DNA from: Spirosoma foliorum
GTDB taxonomy: Bacteria; Bacteroidota; Bacteroidia; Cytophagales; Spirosomataceae
Direction of reading: 5' to 3'
Length of the DNA stretch: 64,000 bases
Assembly (NCBI RefSeq): GCF_014117325.1
Contig: NZ_CP059732.1
Location: 5,407,001 to 5,471,000 of the forward strand
This document shows, piece after piece, positions 41,777-50,725 of this stretch (the first letter of the stretch is position 1; the number at the start of each line of letters is the position of its first letter). Both the position numbers and the translations under genes were made by a program. The notes below the pieces were generated by a model, which saw only the letters and a program-made list of their open reading frames with translations, was not told where the DNA came from and ran no database searches.

Positions 41777-41984
41777 ATGGTATTGAATAGCGCCGATGAA
41801 GTTCCTCTTACGACCCGATCAAAGAGTTAAAGCTATTTTTTGGCGCTTATGCTGGCACTGCTACTAATCGGAGCAACAGTGCCGATAAAAAAGCAATGAG
41901 CATAAACATCACTCGTGAAAGCAATCCCATTGCAGGTATCAATGTGCTAGCCGGAGTAAATAGTTATTTTAGTCAATAATCCCC

Positions 41985-41992
41985 TACCTTTG
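41985..41992 (+). promoter_or_regulatory. -7 promoter element (TACCTTTG) of the thiamine operon
   Basis: Exact fit to the Bacteroidota TAnnTTTG consensus. It ends seven bases before the TPP riboswitch, so transcription would start right at the aptamer P1 stem. No sharp -33 element is seen. Confidence 0.75.
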
Positions 41993-41998
41993 CCCAAC

Positions 41999-42085
41999 AA
42001 CTTTAGGGGTGTCAGCACCAGATTGGGCTGACTGAGAGAATACCCTCATTACCTGATGCAGTTCGTACTGCCGTAGGAAAAAGTT
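41999..42085 (+). promoter_or_regulatory. TPP riboswitch (THI element)
   Basis: All conserved parts are present in order: P1 AACTT ... AAGTT, TAGGGGTG, the CTGAGAG loop, ACCCT, ACCTGATGCAG and CGTAGGAA. When thiamine pyrophosphate binds, expression of downstream genes falls. The aptamer ends 57 bases before the thiM start, leaving room for a translational or short termination switch. It controls the thiM-thiE-thiD-tenA operon. Confidence 0.96.
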
Positions 42086-42142
42086 AACGAGATGCGTTCT
42101 GCTCTCCTAAAGTTGCTGTTTACTGAACTCATTAGCAGCAAT

Positions 42143-42943
42143 ATGACCCAATCTCCTCAATCAATCTGGACCGATGTCGAGCGTATCCGTACGCAGGCTC
42201 CGCTTATTCACAACATTACCAACTTCGTGGTCATGAACAACACGGCCAATGCGCTGCTGGCTATAGGAGCCTCGCCCGCTATGGTTCATGCGCCCGAAGA
42301 GGTCGAAGAGTTTGTTTCCATTTCCAGTGCGCTGGTGGTCAACATTGGCACCCTCGATTCCACATTTGTGGCAGGGATGAAGCTCGCTATGCGACAGGCA
42401 AAATCATTGGGAAAACCCATTGTTTTTGATCCGGTTGGCGTTGGGGCAACCACGTACCGCAACCGGGTTAGCGAAGAACTCCTTGCGCTGGCCCCACCCG
42501 ATATCATCCGGGGAAATGCTTCCGAAATTATGGCCTTGGCCGGTCTGAACGCACAAACTAAAGGTGTCGATAGCCTATATGGGTCGGATGCCGCCCTCGA
42601 CGCAGCCAGACGTTTAAGTTCCGTTTTGGGTTGCGTGGTGGTCATCAGCGGAGCTATTGATTATATCGTTCAGGGTGAACAGCTAGCCGCTGTGGCCAAT
42701 GGGCACCCACTCATGACCAAAGTAACGGGTATGGGGTGTACGGCAACTGCGCTGACGGGTGCCTTTGCGGCAATCAATACTAACTATGTTCAGGCCGCTA
42801 CGCATGCAATGGCTGTTATGGGTATTGCGGGTGAATTGGCTGCGGAGAAAAACCAGGCTCCGGGTAGCCTACAGGTCAACTTTCTGGATGCGTTGTATAC
42901 GTTGACCGAATCAGAAATCGAGGAAAGGCTTAAGTTATCGTAG
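42143..42943 (+). CDS. thiM: Hydroxyethylthiazole kinase
   Basis: A 266-residue ribokinase-like enzyme that phosphorylates the thiazole alcohol recovered from thiamine. Motifs: PLIHNITNFVVMNNTANALL at the start, PIVFDPVGVGAT, IRGNASEIMALAG, and the anion-hole/active-site stretch VTGMGCTATALTGAF. First gene of the TPP-regulated salvage operon. The frame extends 17 codons upstream to 42092, but that overlaps the end of the riboswitch region; the ATG at 42143 fits the family length. Confidence 0.95.
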   Translation: MTQSPQSIWTDVERIRTQAPLIHNITNFVVMNNTANALLAIGASPAMVHAPEEVEEFVSISSALVVNIGTLDSTFVAGMKLAMRQAKSLGKPIVFDPVGVGATTYRNRVSEELLALAPPDIIRGNASEIMALAGLNAQTKGVDSLYGSDAALDAARRLSSVLGCVVVISGAIDYIVQGEQLAAVANGHPLMTKVTGMGCTATALTGAFAAINTNYVQAATHAMAVMGIAGELAAEKNQAPGSLQVNFLDALYTLTESEIEERLKLS

Positions 42944-42945
42944 TT

Positions 42946-43590
42946 ATGAGTCAATTGTATTTAGTGACCGATAGCGCCATTGCTCAGGCAGCAGGGCATA
43001 CGCTGGCTTTCGTGGTTGACGAAGCCTGCCGGGCAGGTGTCCGATGGGTGCAGTTGCGGGAGAAATCGCTCTCAACCCGCGCCTTTCTGGAACTCGGCAT
43101 GGACTTAAAACGCATTACCCAAGCCTACGGTGCCAAGCTTATTATCAACGACCGGGTCGATATTGCCCTGGCCATTGATGCCGACGGTGTTCATGTCGGG
43201 CAGGACGATATGCCTTACGAGCTGGTGCGTTCGCTGATTGGTCCTGATAAAATCATTGGGTTATCTATCAATAATCTGGCAGAGTTAGAAGCTGCCCAAA
43301 ATGCCAACGTGGACTACCTCGGCATTGCAACCATCTTCCCGACGGGCACCAAACAGGATACGTCCAGCCTGTTGGGCATAGCAGGGCTTCAGGAAATTTG
43401 CAGCCGAACTCAACTACCGACTTTCGCCATTGGCGGCATCAATACCCGTACAATTCAGGACATTACTCGAACCGGAGCAACGGGTTCGGCGGTTGTTTCG
43501 GCCATTTGCGGGCAGGCTTCGCCTTATGAAGCTACCCGTGAGCTTATTCGGTTGATGGGGGATGCACAGTCAAAGGTGCTGTCGGTTTAG
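42946..43590 (+). CDS. thiE: Thiamine-phosphate synthase
   Basis: A 214-residue TIM barrel that joins HMP pyrophosphate and thiazole phosphate to thiamine phosphate. The N-terminal LYLVTDS, WVQLREKSLSTR, LIINDRVDIALAIDADGVHV, VGQDDMP and the C-terminal FAIGGIN and GSAVVSAI segments are all as expected, including the Arg/Lys phosphate contacts. It starts two bases after the thiM stop, so the pair is coupled. Confidence 0.96.
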   Translation: MSQLYLVTDSAIAQAAGHTLAFVVDEACRAGVRWVQLREKSLSTRAFLELGMDLKRITQAYGAKLIINDRVDIALAIDADGVHVGQDDMPYELVRSLIGPDKIIGLSINNLAELEAAQNANVDYLGIATIFPTGTKQDTSSLLGIAGLQEICSRTQLPTFAIGGINTRTIQDITRTGATGSAVVSAICGQASPYEATRELIRLMGDAQSKVLSV

Positions 43591-43620
43591 AACCTGACAC
43601 CAGTTAAGGTAAACAACAAC

Positions 43621-43652
43621 TTTACGCCCGGACGTAGACGTCCAGGTTACGG
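43621..43652. repeat. Small hairpin between thiE and thiD
   Basis: GGACGT/ACGTCC stem with loop AG, extended by weaker outer pairing of TTTACGCCC with GGTTACGG. The GTAAC...GGAC style recalls the REP units at 19665 and 20381, but the sequence is not the same. It may tune expression of the distal half of the thi operon. Confidence 0.55.
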
Positions 43653-43654
43653 AA

Positions 43655-44461
43655 ATGAAAAACTACACACGCGTTTTAACAATTGCTGGTTCGGATAGTG
43701 GTGGAGGAGCTGGTATTCAGGCGGATCTGAAAACATTTTCAGCACTTGGTTGCTATGGCATGTCGGTTATAACGGCTCTGACGGCTCAAAATACCAAAGC
43801 AGTAACAGGCATCATGCCGGTCCCTCCTGCTTTCATTGCCGAACAGATGAAGGCGGTCCTGAGCGACATTGGTGTCGATGCGGTTAAAATCGGGATGCTG
43901 CACTCGCCGGAGGTTATTGTGCAGGTGGCCAAAACGCTAACCGAATTCGGGGTATCTACAATCGTGCTGGACCCGGTGATGGTGGCTAAAAGCGGAGACA
44001 AACTCTTGCAGGACGAAGCCATCGATGCACTCAAAACGTATCTACTACCTATTTCCTCAGTCATTACACCTAACCTACCGGAAGCGAGCGTTCTACTGGG
44101 TCGTCCGGTAGAGATAATGTCCGATATGCTACCGGCAGCAGCCGATCTGGCTACGTTATGTTCAGGAGCTATACTGGTGAAAGGCGGCCATCTGACAACC
44201 ACTGAAAGCACAGACCTGCTATACGTTTCGGCAACGGAATCTCACTGGTTTCCGACGAATCGGATTCAAACTAATAACTCTCACGGAACGGGTTGTACAC
44301 TTTCGTCGGCCATTGCCTGCGGATTGGCCAAAGGTCTATCGGTGGTTGAGGCTGTAGCAGCTGCCAAAGCCTATCTGACTGGAGCGCTTCAGGCGGGAGC
44401 ACAGTATCAATTAGGACATGGTCATGGCCCGGTTCACCATTTTTACACCTACTGGTCTTAG
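43655..44461 (+). CDS. thiD: Hydroxymethylpyrimidine kinase / phosphomethylpyrimidine kinase
   Basis: A 268-residue ribokinase-family enzyme that phosphorylates HMP twice to give HMP pyrophosphate for ThiE. Motifs: VLTIAGSDSGGGAGIQADLK at the start, MPVPPAFIAEQMKAVLSDI, VKIGML, LDPVMVAKSG, ITPNLPEA, ILVKGGH and the C-terminal NSHGTGCTLSSAIACGLA with the catalytic region. Third gene of the thiamine salvage operon, six bases before tenA. Confidence 0.96.
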   Translation: MKNYTRVLTIAGSDSGGGAGIQADLKTFSALGCYGMSVITALTAQNTKAVTGIMPVPPAFIAEQMKAVLSDIGVDAVKIGMLHSPEVIVQVAKTLTEFGVSTIVLDPVMVAKSGDKLLQDEAIDALKTYLLPISSVITPNLPEASVLLGRPVEIMSDMLPAAADLATLCSGAILVKGGHLTTTESTDLLYVSATESHWFPTNRIQTNNSHGTGCTLSSAIACGLAKGLSVVEAVAAAKAYLTGALQAGAQYQLGHGHGPVHHFYTYWS

Positions 44462-44467
44462 AAAACG

Positions 44468-45118
44468 ATGCGCTTCACCGAACAACTCTGGCAAGATATA
44501 AGCCCAATATATTCCTCGATTCTGACGCATGGCTTCGTAGATGAACTCATGATGGGAAGTCTCCCAACGGCGACCTTTCAGTATTACATCCAACAGGATG
44601 CCTTGTATCTGGCCGATTTTAGCCGCGCCCTGAATCAGTTAGCGGCACGGGCCACCACGCCCGACGATATGCTTCAATTCACGCAGTTTGCGCAGAATGC
44701 AATTCTGGTTGAACGGGCTTTGCACGAGACCTATTTCTCCTTATATGCCATTCAACCAGAGACTACGAAAATGCCTGCCTGCTTTGCCTATACGAATTAT
44801 CTGTTAGCCACCACCTCGCTCCAATCGATTGCCATCGGGGCAGCTGCCGTTTTGCCCTGCTTCTGGATTTACCGGCAAGTTGGCAAACACATTTACGAGC
44901 GAGCTATTCAGGAAAATCCCTACCGTGCCTGGATTGACACGTATGCGGGCGACGCGTTCGATCAGTCGGTTAGCCAGATGCTTGATCTGACTGACCGTTT
45001 TGCCGAATTAGCCAGCCCAACCGAGCGAGCACAAATGCAGGAAGCGTTCCGAATATCCAGCCGATTGGAATGGTATTTCTGGAACGATGCCTATATCCAA
45101 AATCGGTGGCTTGTGTAA
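44468..45118 (+). CDS. tenA: Aminopyrimidine aminohydrolase / thiaminase II-like
   Basis: A 216-residue helical protein. The catalytic cysteine is Cys131 in AAVLPCFWIYRQVG, and FQYYIQQDALYLADFSRAL lines the HMP pocket. TenA hydrolyses formylamino- and aminopyrimidines from degraded thiamine to HMP, which ThiD then phosphorylates. Last gene of the operon; a bidirectional terminator follows. Together with thiM, thiE and thiD this forms a salvage set, with no thiC or thiG in view. Confidence 0.94.
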   Translation: MRFTEQLWQDISPIYSSILTHGFVDELMMGSLPTATFQYYIQQDALYLADFSRALNQLAARATTPDDMLQFTQFAQNAILVERALHETYFSLYAIQPETTKMPACFAYTNYLLATTSLQSIAIGAAAVLPCFWIYRQVGKHIYERAIQENPYRAWIDTYAGDAFDQSVSQMLDLTDRFAELASPTERAQMQEAFRISSRLEWYFWNDAYIQNRWLV

Positions 45119-45121
45119 CTC

Positions 45122-45161
45122 GTTTTTTGTCATCCCGCCTAAAAGCAGGATGACAAAAAAC
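45122..45161. terminator. Bidirectional terminator after tenA
   Basis: Exact 14-bp arms (45122-45135 and 45148-45161) with T6 and A6 tracts at both ends and GTCATCC in the stem. It separates the thi operon from the convergent oxidoreductase gene. Confidence 0.85.
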
Positions 45162-45166
45162 AGCTT

Positions 45167-46570
45167 CTATTTCAACAACTTCATCCCAACCGGGTCCCAA
45201 TGCACGATATTTTTGTTGAAGAAGCTTTGGTTACAAGCCAACGCAGGCGCAGCAGCCCGAAAACCAAACTCCGCATTCTCAACCACAGGTTTACCCGTTC
45301 TGATTGAATCGAAGAAATTAGTAAAATGGTCCAGGTGGTCATCGTAGCCAGCAGGCGCTTTAAAGACGATATCCTCTTTAGTAGGTCTTCTTCGTTGTTC
45401 GGGTGTCCATTTGGCGTCGAAATCCTTCTGCATGTCGTCCTGCATAGCCTTCGAAAAGGTGAACAGGGAATCGTACCCACCAAATCCGGGAGCCTCAGGC
45501 ATTAGGCTATGTTTGACCGTAATATTATTGCCAATCACATCAATAACACCTTCCGACCCAACCAGTCGGATAACTTCCTGCCCGCCCGTACCACTGATAA
45601 AGTTCACCTGTAAGGTCAACTGGAAAGCAGCGTGTTCGGGGCTGTCGGGGTATTGCATCACGCCCGACATCACGTCCGGCAGATTACGTCCATCCTTCCA
45701 ATAACTGAATTGCCCGGTGCTGTAAATAGTTTTAGGGCCTTTTGAGTTGGTGATGAAGTGAGTGCCACTTAGCAAGTGGATAAACAAGTCGCCTGCTACG
45801 CCGGTACCGACTTCTTTAAAAGCCCGCCACCAGAAAAACTTTTTCGCATCGAAGGGCATTTTGGCCGTAACGCCAATAAAGCGTTCCCAATCGGTTGTTT
45901 GAGCACTGGCGTCTTTAGGAATCGTGTACTCCCAGGAGCCAATAGAGCTTTGCCGGTCATACACGGCATTCACCATGTTGAGCTTCCCAATTTCACCAGC
46001 CGCCAGCAGTTCTTTTGCCTTGGCATAACCGATACTACTCACTCGCTGACTGCCTACCTGCAATACCTTACCCGCCTTTTTGGCGGCTTCTATTACTGGA
46101 TAGCCTTGGCTGATTTTATAAACCATCGGCTTTTCGCAATACACGTGCTTGCCTTTTGCCAGAGCATCCAGCGTAATGCGCGAGTGCCAGACATCATGGG
46201 TTGCAATAATCACGGCGTCGATGTCTTTACGAGCCAGCAGCTCTTTATAATTTCGGGTGGTGTATAACTCATTCCCGAATTTTTCCTTCGCGTTTTCCAG
46301 TCGACCGGTATACAAGTCGCAAATGCCCGCTAGCTCTACACCAGGCACTTTGAGCGCAGTAGCCAAATCAAAATGTCCCTGCACGCCGTACCCAATCACG
46401 CCTAAACGGATGGTGTCGTTAGCTGAGACTGGTTTCTCGTAATGAAGAATACGTTCTTCGGCTTTTTCCTGAGCAGCCAGAGACGACAAAGGCGAGGATG
46501 CCGCCACTAAACTGGTAGCTCCAATTTGTTGTAAAAATTGTCTTCTTGAGCTTGAATTATGCTTTTGCAT
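45167..46570 (-). CDS. Tat-exported Gfo/Idh/MocA-family oxidoreductase
   Basis: A 467-residue protein with a twin-arginine signal (SSSRRQFLQQ followed by a hydrophobic stretch to about residue 33). The Rossmann part has RLGVIGYGVQGHF and DAVIIATHDVWHS, with the family's catalytic lysine in HVYCEKPM. The C-terminal alpha/beta domain carries GDLFIHLLSG. Export by Tat lets the enzyme fold with NAD inside first, as in glucose-fructose oxidoreductase. Such enzymes oxidise sugars at C3 to produce 3-keto-glycosides, the substrates of DUF1080 hydrolases like that at 8979-9743. The sugar is unknown. Confidence 0.9.
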   Translation of the reverse strand: MQKHNSSSRRQFLQQIGATSLVAASSPLSSLAAQEKAEERILHYEKPVSANDTIRLGVIGYGVQGHFDLATALKVPGVELAGICDLYTGRLENAKEKFGNELYTTRNYKELLARKDIDAVIIATHDVWHSRITLDALAKGKHVYCEKPMVYKISQGYPVIEAAKKAGKVLQVGSQRVSSIGYAKAKELLAAGEIGKLNMVNAVYDRQSSIGSWEYTIPKDASAQTTDWERFIGVTAKMPFDAKKFFWWRAFKEVGTGVAGDLFIHLLSGTHFITNSKGPKTIYSTGQFSYWKDGRNLPDVMSGVMQYPDSPEHAAFQLTLQVNFISGTGGQEVIRLVGSEGVIDVIGNNITVKHSLMPEAPGFGGYDSLFTFSKAMQDDMQKDFDAKWTPEQRRRPTKEDIVFKAPAGYDDHLDHFTNFFDSIRTGKPVVENAEFGFRAAAPALACNQSFFNKNIVHWDPVGMKLLK

Positions 46571-46596
46571 GTAAAAGGAGGATTACGAACTGACTG

Positions 46597-47553
46597 TTAG
46601 TTGACCTTGTAGCTGACGAAGGCAAATTTTCGGCTATCAGGGCTCCACGAAGGTACATTGATTGTACCCTGGCCACCATAAAAAACGGGCGTAGCATCGT
46701 TGATCGCTTTGGTTTTAAGGTCCATCAATCGGAGTTTGACATTTTTACCAAACAAATGGTTTTGCTTTTCGTCAGACATATAGGCAATGTAAACAATCTG
46801 CTTATTATCGGGCGAAGGATGAGCAAACCAGTTCGAATTTTCATCGAAAGTTAATTGCTCTGGCTTCGATCCATCGGCCAGCATGCGCCAGATTTGCATA
46901 TGGCCGGTTCGGTACGAGTTGAAATAAATGTATTTCCCATCGGGCGAATAATCGGGGCCATCGTCTAAGCCTTCTGTGGTGGTCAGCCGTTTTTCGGTTC
47001 CTCCCTCGACCCCGATCGTGTAAATATCAAAGTTGCCGTTGCGCTCGGCACAGTAAGCGAGCGTCTTACTATCGGGAGTCCAGCCATGCCAGAACGACGG
47101 CACTTCGGAGGTGACTTTTTTAGGTTCTCCCCCGGCAATAGGAAGTATAAAAAGGGCTGATTTGTAGGGCTTCATCGATGGATCATTCCGGTCATTATGA
47201 CTCACGACCAGCCACTTTTTGTCGGGCGAAATCCCGTGGTCGTTGTTGCATTGCGTAGCGAAGCCGGTGTTCAGTTCGGTTAACTTCTTAGACGCCAGAT
47301 CCAGCGTATAAATCTTACCCTTGCTGTTGAGCACCAAATAATTACTGGGGTGCCAGTTCGGCGCTTCGAAGTGGTTTTTGATCGTTAAAACGGTATCGAT
47401 CTTCCCCGTTTTAATGTCTAGAGTCTGAATATAACTCGTCGTATCTTTTTTGGCTTGCGCAACAGAATAGGACGAAATAAGCGAGCAAAAGGCAAGCATG
47501 AGAAGCCATTTGAGGCAGGGCTTAGGGCCCTGTACCTGATACGTTTTTTTCAT
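46597..47553 (-). CDS. Exported TolB-like beta-propeller protein
   Basis: A 318-residue exported protein (signal to SVAQA, residue about 33) made of WD40-like/PD40 blades: [95 protein letters not shown] and [16 protein letters not shown]. Six blades are visible. It lacks a peptidase domain and a Pal-binding TolB N-terminal domain, so it is not TolB itself. It may bind glycans or partner proteins; function is not known. Confidence 0.85.
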   Translation of the reverse strand: MKKTYQVQGPKPCLKWLLMLAFCSLISSYSVAQAKKDTTSYIQTLDIKTGKIDTVLTIKNHFEAPNWHPSNYLVLNSKGKIYTLDLASKKLTELNTGFATQCNNDHGISPDKKWLVVSHNDRNDPSMKPYKSALFILPIAGGEPKKVTSEVPSFWHGWTPDSKTLAYCAERNGNFDIYTIGVEGGTEKRLTTTEGLDDGPDYSPDGKYIYFNSYRTGHMQIWRMLADGSKPEQLTFDENSNWFAHPSPDNKQIVYIAYMSDEKQNHLFGKNVKLRLMDLKTKAINDATPVFYGGQGTINVPSWSPDSRKFAFVSYKVN

Positions 47554-47593
47554 AAAACACGGTTTTTGATTAAAGGCTAAAAATTGATCTGGG

Positions 47594-47601
47594 CAAAAAT
47601 A
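47594..47601 (-). promoter_or_regulatory. Candidate -7 element (TATTTTTG, minus strand) for the propeller gene
   Basis: Exact TAnnTTTG match on the minus strand, 41 bases before the propeller start. The region upstream is too AT-rich to pick out a -33 element with confidence. Confidence 0.45.
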
Positions 47602-47708
47602 AACAGTTTATTCTTATTTTATAAAAAATATATAATAGATTTTATTTTTACTATTTCATATAGAAATAGCACTATTTAAGCAACTAACCTAATTAGGAGA
47701 ATATGCCC

Positions 47709-47716
47709 TACTTTTG
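47709..47716 (+). promoter_or_regulatory. -7 element (TACTTTTG) for the NUDIX-type regulator gene
   Basis: Exact TAnnTTTG match, 46 bases before the start codon. The AT-rich sequence between the two divergent promoters (47602-47708) is a likely place for operators. Confidence 0.55.
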
Positions 47717-47761
47717 TGGAATTAATTCGTAAAAACTATAAGATAAGCGCAATGGAGAACC

Positions 47762-48517
47762 ATGCCTGTGCGGCTGGTAAGCGCGAGAATGATGAAGAAA
47801 TTAGGCAATGACGATTACATTTCACACCTGTCTATTGACTGCGTGATTTTTGGCTATCAGGATAAAGAGCTGAAAGTGCTGATTTCTAAATTCAAATTTG
47901 GCGCTGGTAGCTGGTCATTGCCCGGCGGCTATGTCTTAAAAACAGAAGGGATCGACAAAGCAGCCCGTAGAATACTCGAAGAAAGAACGGGTTTAAAAAA
48001 TATCTATTTAGAGCAGTTTCGCGTCTTTGGCGATGAAAATCGGATTGTCAACAGCCCTTACAAAGCCACAATCAAATCCGAACTGCGCAAGTTTGATGAG
48101 CACCGATTCGATTCCACAGCCATCGACTGGTTAACCAGCCGGTTTGTGTGCATCGGCTATTATGCTCTTGTCGACATTAACAAAGTAAATCCACAAGCAG
48201 GCGAGTTCGATGAATACCTCGAATGGCGAAGCGTGAAAGGCATTCCAGAAATGATCCATGATCATGGCGAGATTTTAACCGTTGCCCTCGACGCTCTTCG
48301 CCAAAATCTTGACCAGAAACTTATTGGCTTTAATCTTCTGCCCGAAACGTTCACCATGCGGGAGGTTCAGGAACTCTACGAAGCCGTTTATAACCGACCG
48401 TTTGTCATCACCAACTTCCAGAAGAAAATCCTGGATTTGAACGTATTGGAACGCCTTGAAAAAAAATATACGGGGGCAGCCAACAAAGCGCCTTATTTAT
48501 ATCGATTTAAAAAATAG
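47762..48517 (+). CDS. NUDIX-domain transcriptional regulator (NrtR/AraR-like)
   Basis: A 251-residue protein with an N-terminal NUDIX fold (about 20-165) and a C-terminal winged helix (about 175-250, LLPETFTMREVQELYEAVYN then FQKKILDLNVLERLEKKYT). In the NUDIX box (Gly56-Leu78) two key acidic positions are changed, to Ile71 and Arg75, so catalysis is probably lost and the domain likely senses a ligand. This layout is that of NrtR-type regulators, which in Bacteroides include an L-arabinose-responsive AraR. The ligand here is unknown. The start could also be the ATG at 47789 or 47792. Confidence 0.87.
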   Translation: MPVRLVSARMMKKLGNDDYISHLSIDCVIFGYQDKELKVLISKFKFGAGSWSLPGGYVLKTEGIDKAARRILEERTGLKNIYLEQFRVFGDENRIVNSPYKATIKSELRKFDEHRFDSTAIDWLTSRFVCIGYYALVDINKVNPQAGEFDEYLEWRSVKGIPEMIHDHGEILTVALDALRQNLDQKLIGFNLLPETFTMREVQELYEAVYNRPFVITNFQKKILDLNVLERLEKKYTGAANKAPYLYRFKK

Positions 48518-48593
48518 TGCGTTCTCCGTGCCGTAACGACGGGCTGCTCTGTGTTTACAAATCTTTGCTTCAATAAGCTAATCAGTAGAATTT

Positions 48594-50309
48594 ATGAAAA
48601 AGGTGTTGTTCGTTGGTTCATTGCCGGTAATCGCGGTCCTAACTACCCTGATGTTCGGCGGGTTTGAACAGAAACAAGTCGACTCCTCGTCGCCCAAGGC
48701 AACACGCAAGCCCAATATCATTGTGATCATGGCCGACGATATGGGCTTCTCGGATCTGGGCTGTTACGGCGGTGAAATTCATACACCCAACATTGATTTT
48801 TTGGCCAACAACGGCATCCGGTATACGCAGTTTTACAACACATCGCGGTGTTGCCCTACGCGGGCGGCTTTGCTTACTGGCCTCTACAACCAACAGGCGG
48901 GTATTGGTAAAATGACCGATGCCGAAGATGAACCCGGCTACCGCGGGCATCTGACCGAAAACACCGTTACGCTGGCCGAAGTCCTGAAAACGGCGGGGTA
49001 TCAGACAGCCATGACAGGCAAGTGGCACGTATCGAATACCCGCGTTCAGAAAAATCCGCAGGAACAACTCGACTGGCTGAACCACAAAAAAGACTACGGC
49101 GATTTTGCTCCGCTCGAGCAATACCCAACCAACCGGGGTTTCGATAAATACTTTGGCAATATCTGGGGGGTAGTCGATTTCTTCGATCCGTTTAGCCTCG
49201 TGAGTGGCACCAAGCCGATCAAAAACGTACCCAAGAATTACTATCATACCGACGCCATCAGCGATACGACGGTTGGCTACATTAAGTCCTTCGCTAAATC
49301 ATCGGCCCCGTTCTTTATCTATGTCGCCGAAACGGCTCCCCATTGGCCCCTGATGGCGTTGCCCGAAGACATTGCGAAATACAAGGACACGTACAAATCG
49401 GGTTGGGATGCCATCCGGAAAGCCCGATATGACAAAATGAGCAAAATGGGTCTGATTGACCCGACCAGAACTAAGTTTTCCAAACGCTGGCAGGATGATC
49501 TGAGCTGGGAAAACAACCCTGATAAGGAATGGGATGCTCGGGCAATGGCCGTTCATGCCGCTATGATCGACCGGATGGACCAGGGAATTGGTCGCATGAT
49601 CAAAGCACTTCGCGAAACGGGCCAACTCGACAACACGCTGATTCTGTTCTTGTCGGACAACGGTGCCAGTCCCGAAAACTGTGCTGCTTACGGCCCCGGC
49701 TTCGACCGCCCTAACGAAACCCGGGATGGCCGACCAATTGTGTATGATCTGAAAAAGCAGATACTGCCCGGTGCCCAAACTTCCTATGCCTCTATTGGCC
49801 AGCGCTGGGCGAACGTTGCGAATACACCCTATCAATTCTGGAAAGCCGAATCGTACGAAGGCGGTGTTCATACACCTTTGGTGGCGTTCTGGCCCAACGG
49901 AATTACGGCGAAGAAAGGGAGCTATAGCGCTCAGGTAGGTCATGTGATGGATTTCATGAGCACCTTTGTTGACATGTCGGGGGCTACTTATCCCAAGGAG
50001 TTTAAAGGGCATGCCATTACGCCAACAACCGGAATCAGCCTGATGCCCTCTTTCCAGGGAAAAGCCGCTGCGGGTCATGAAACGTTATTCAATGAGCATT
50101 TTGGTGCTCGGTACGCCCGTTCGGGCAACTGGAAATTGGTTTCCTCTAGTCGCGACAGTACCTGGCATTTGTTTAATCTGGCTACCGATAAGTCCGAAAC
50201 TCATGACGTGGCTGCTCAGTTTCCTGATAAAGTACGCCAGTTAGAAAGCCAGTGGCATCAATGGGCAAACACGCATCAGGTATTTCCGAAACCAGGGAAA
50301 AAGAAATAA
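48594..50309 (+). CDS. Sulfatase (arylsulfatase-like, type I)
   Basis: A 571-residue alkaline phosphatase-fold sulfatase with an N-terminal leader (residues 1-20 hydrophobic). ADDMGFSDLGCYGG gives metal-binding aspartates. The signature CCPTRAALLTG contains the residue converted to formylglycine, Cys86 (C-x-P-x-R), followed by TGKWHV; LSDNGASPEN supplies further metal ligands. Arylsulfatase A-like members desulfate glycans or small molecules. Maturation needs an FGE enzyme, not seen in the window. The preceding NUDIX-type regulator gene could control it. Confidence 0.93.
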   Translation: MKKVLFVGSLPVIAVLTTLMFGGFEQKQVDSSSPKATRKPNIIVIMADDMGFSDLGCYGGEIHTPNIDFLANNGIRYTQFYNTSRCCPTRAALLTGLYNQQAGIGKMTDAEDEPGYRGHLTENTVTLAEVLKTAGYQTAMTGKWHVSNTRVQKNPQEQLDWLNHKKDYGDFAPLEQYPTNRGFDKYFGNIWGVVDFFDPFSLVSGTKPIKNVPKNYYHTDAISDTTVGYIKSFAKSSAPFFIYVAETAPHWPLMALPEDIAKYKDTYKSGWDAIRKARYDKMSKMGLIDPTRTKFSKRWQDDLSWENNPDKEWDARAMAVHAAMIDRMDQGIGRMIKALRETGQLDNTLILFLSDNGASPENCAAYGPGFDRPNETRDGRPIVYDLKKQILPGAQTSYASIGQRWANVANTPYQFWKAESYEGGVHTPLVAFWPNGITAKKGSYSAQVGHVMDFMSTFVDMSGATYPKEFKGHAITPTTGISLMPSFQGKAAAGHETLFNEHFGARYARSGNWKLVSSSRDSTWHLFNLATDKSETHDVAAQFPDKVRQLESQWHQWANTHQVFPKPGKKK

Positions 50310-50370
50310 GATCGTACGAGCATCTCTGTTCGAACTAATCTTCATGCTCTCATTGATCATACACAATACC

Positions 50371-50607
50371 AGGGTCTGTGCGGACACATAGAGTATATAC
50401 ACATCTTATTCAGATCGCGTAGCGATCTAATGTTTGTAGAAATAGCCAATGGCTCCTTATGTTGGTCGCGTAGCGACCGAATGAAGCCCAAGTCCGATCG
50501 CTACGCGACCGAAAAAAGGGTGGGGATTACTTGTTTTTCTATAAACATTCGATGCCTAACGGCATCACTAGAAATATGTATACACTTTAGGTACGGACAC
50601 AGACCCT
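50371..50607 (+). mobile_element. MITE-like folded element, copy A
   Basis: About 237 bases, bounded by AGGGTCTGTG/CACAGACCCT. Inside are further paired segments: 50429-50442 with 50536-50549, the hairpins GATCGCGTAGCGATC and GGTCGCGTAGCGACC, and GATGCC/GGCATC. A second copy with about 85-90% identity by eye is at 53379-53608 in the same orientation. No transposase is encoded. A short open frame crosses it but looks fortuitous. The other parts of this 416-base gap contain nothing recognisable. Confidence 0.8.
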
Positions 50608-50725
50608 TTTTATTGACAACCCGACCATATACTAATTAAATGAGCATCTATTGATTTAGGAAAAGAGAGTTCGTTACACAAACAGTTAGAGGCTGAACAA
50701 TGATCGATCAATTAACTCAACCGTT

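Noticed and set aside
41800..41979. 59-codon open stretch with protein-like composition before the TPP riboswitch
   Set aside because: It has no start codon at its beginning and no recognised similarity. It may be the relic of a gene, but nothing supports a call.
49299..50078. Long open frame (259 codons) antisense to the sulfatase gene
   Set aside because: It is the mirror of a strongly coding sulfatase frame with all motifs; its own translation has no recognisable domain. Long antisense frames are common opposite GC-rich codon third positions.
50430..50639. Open frame of 69 codons across MITE-like copy A
   Set aside because: It is not preserved in copy B in the same form and runs through inverted repeats; there is no coding signature.
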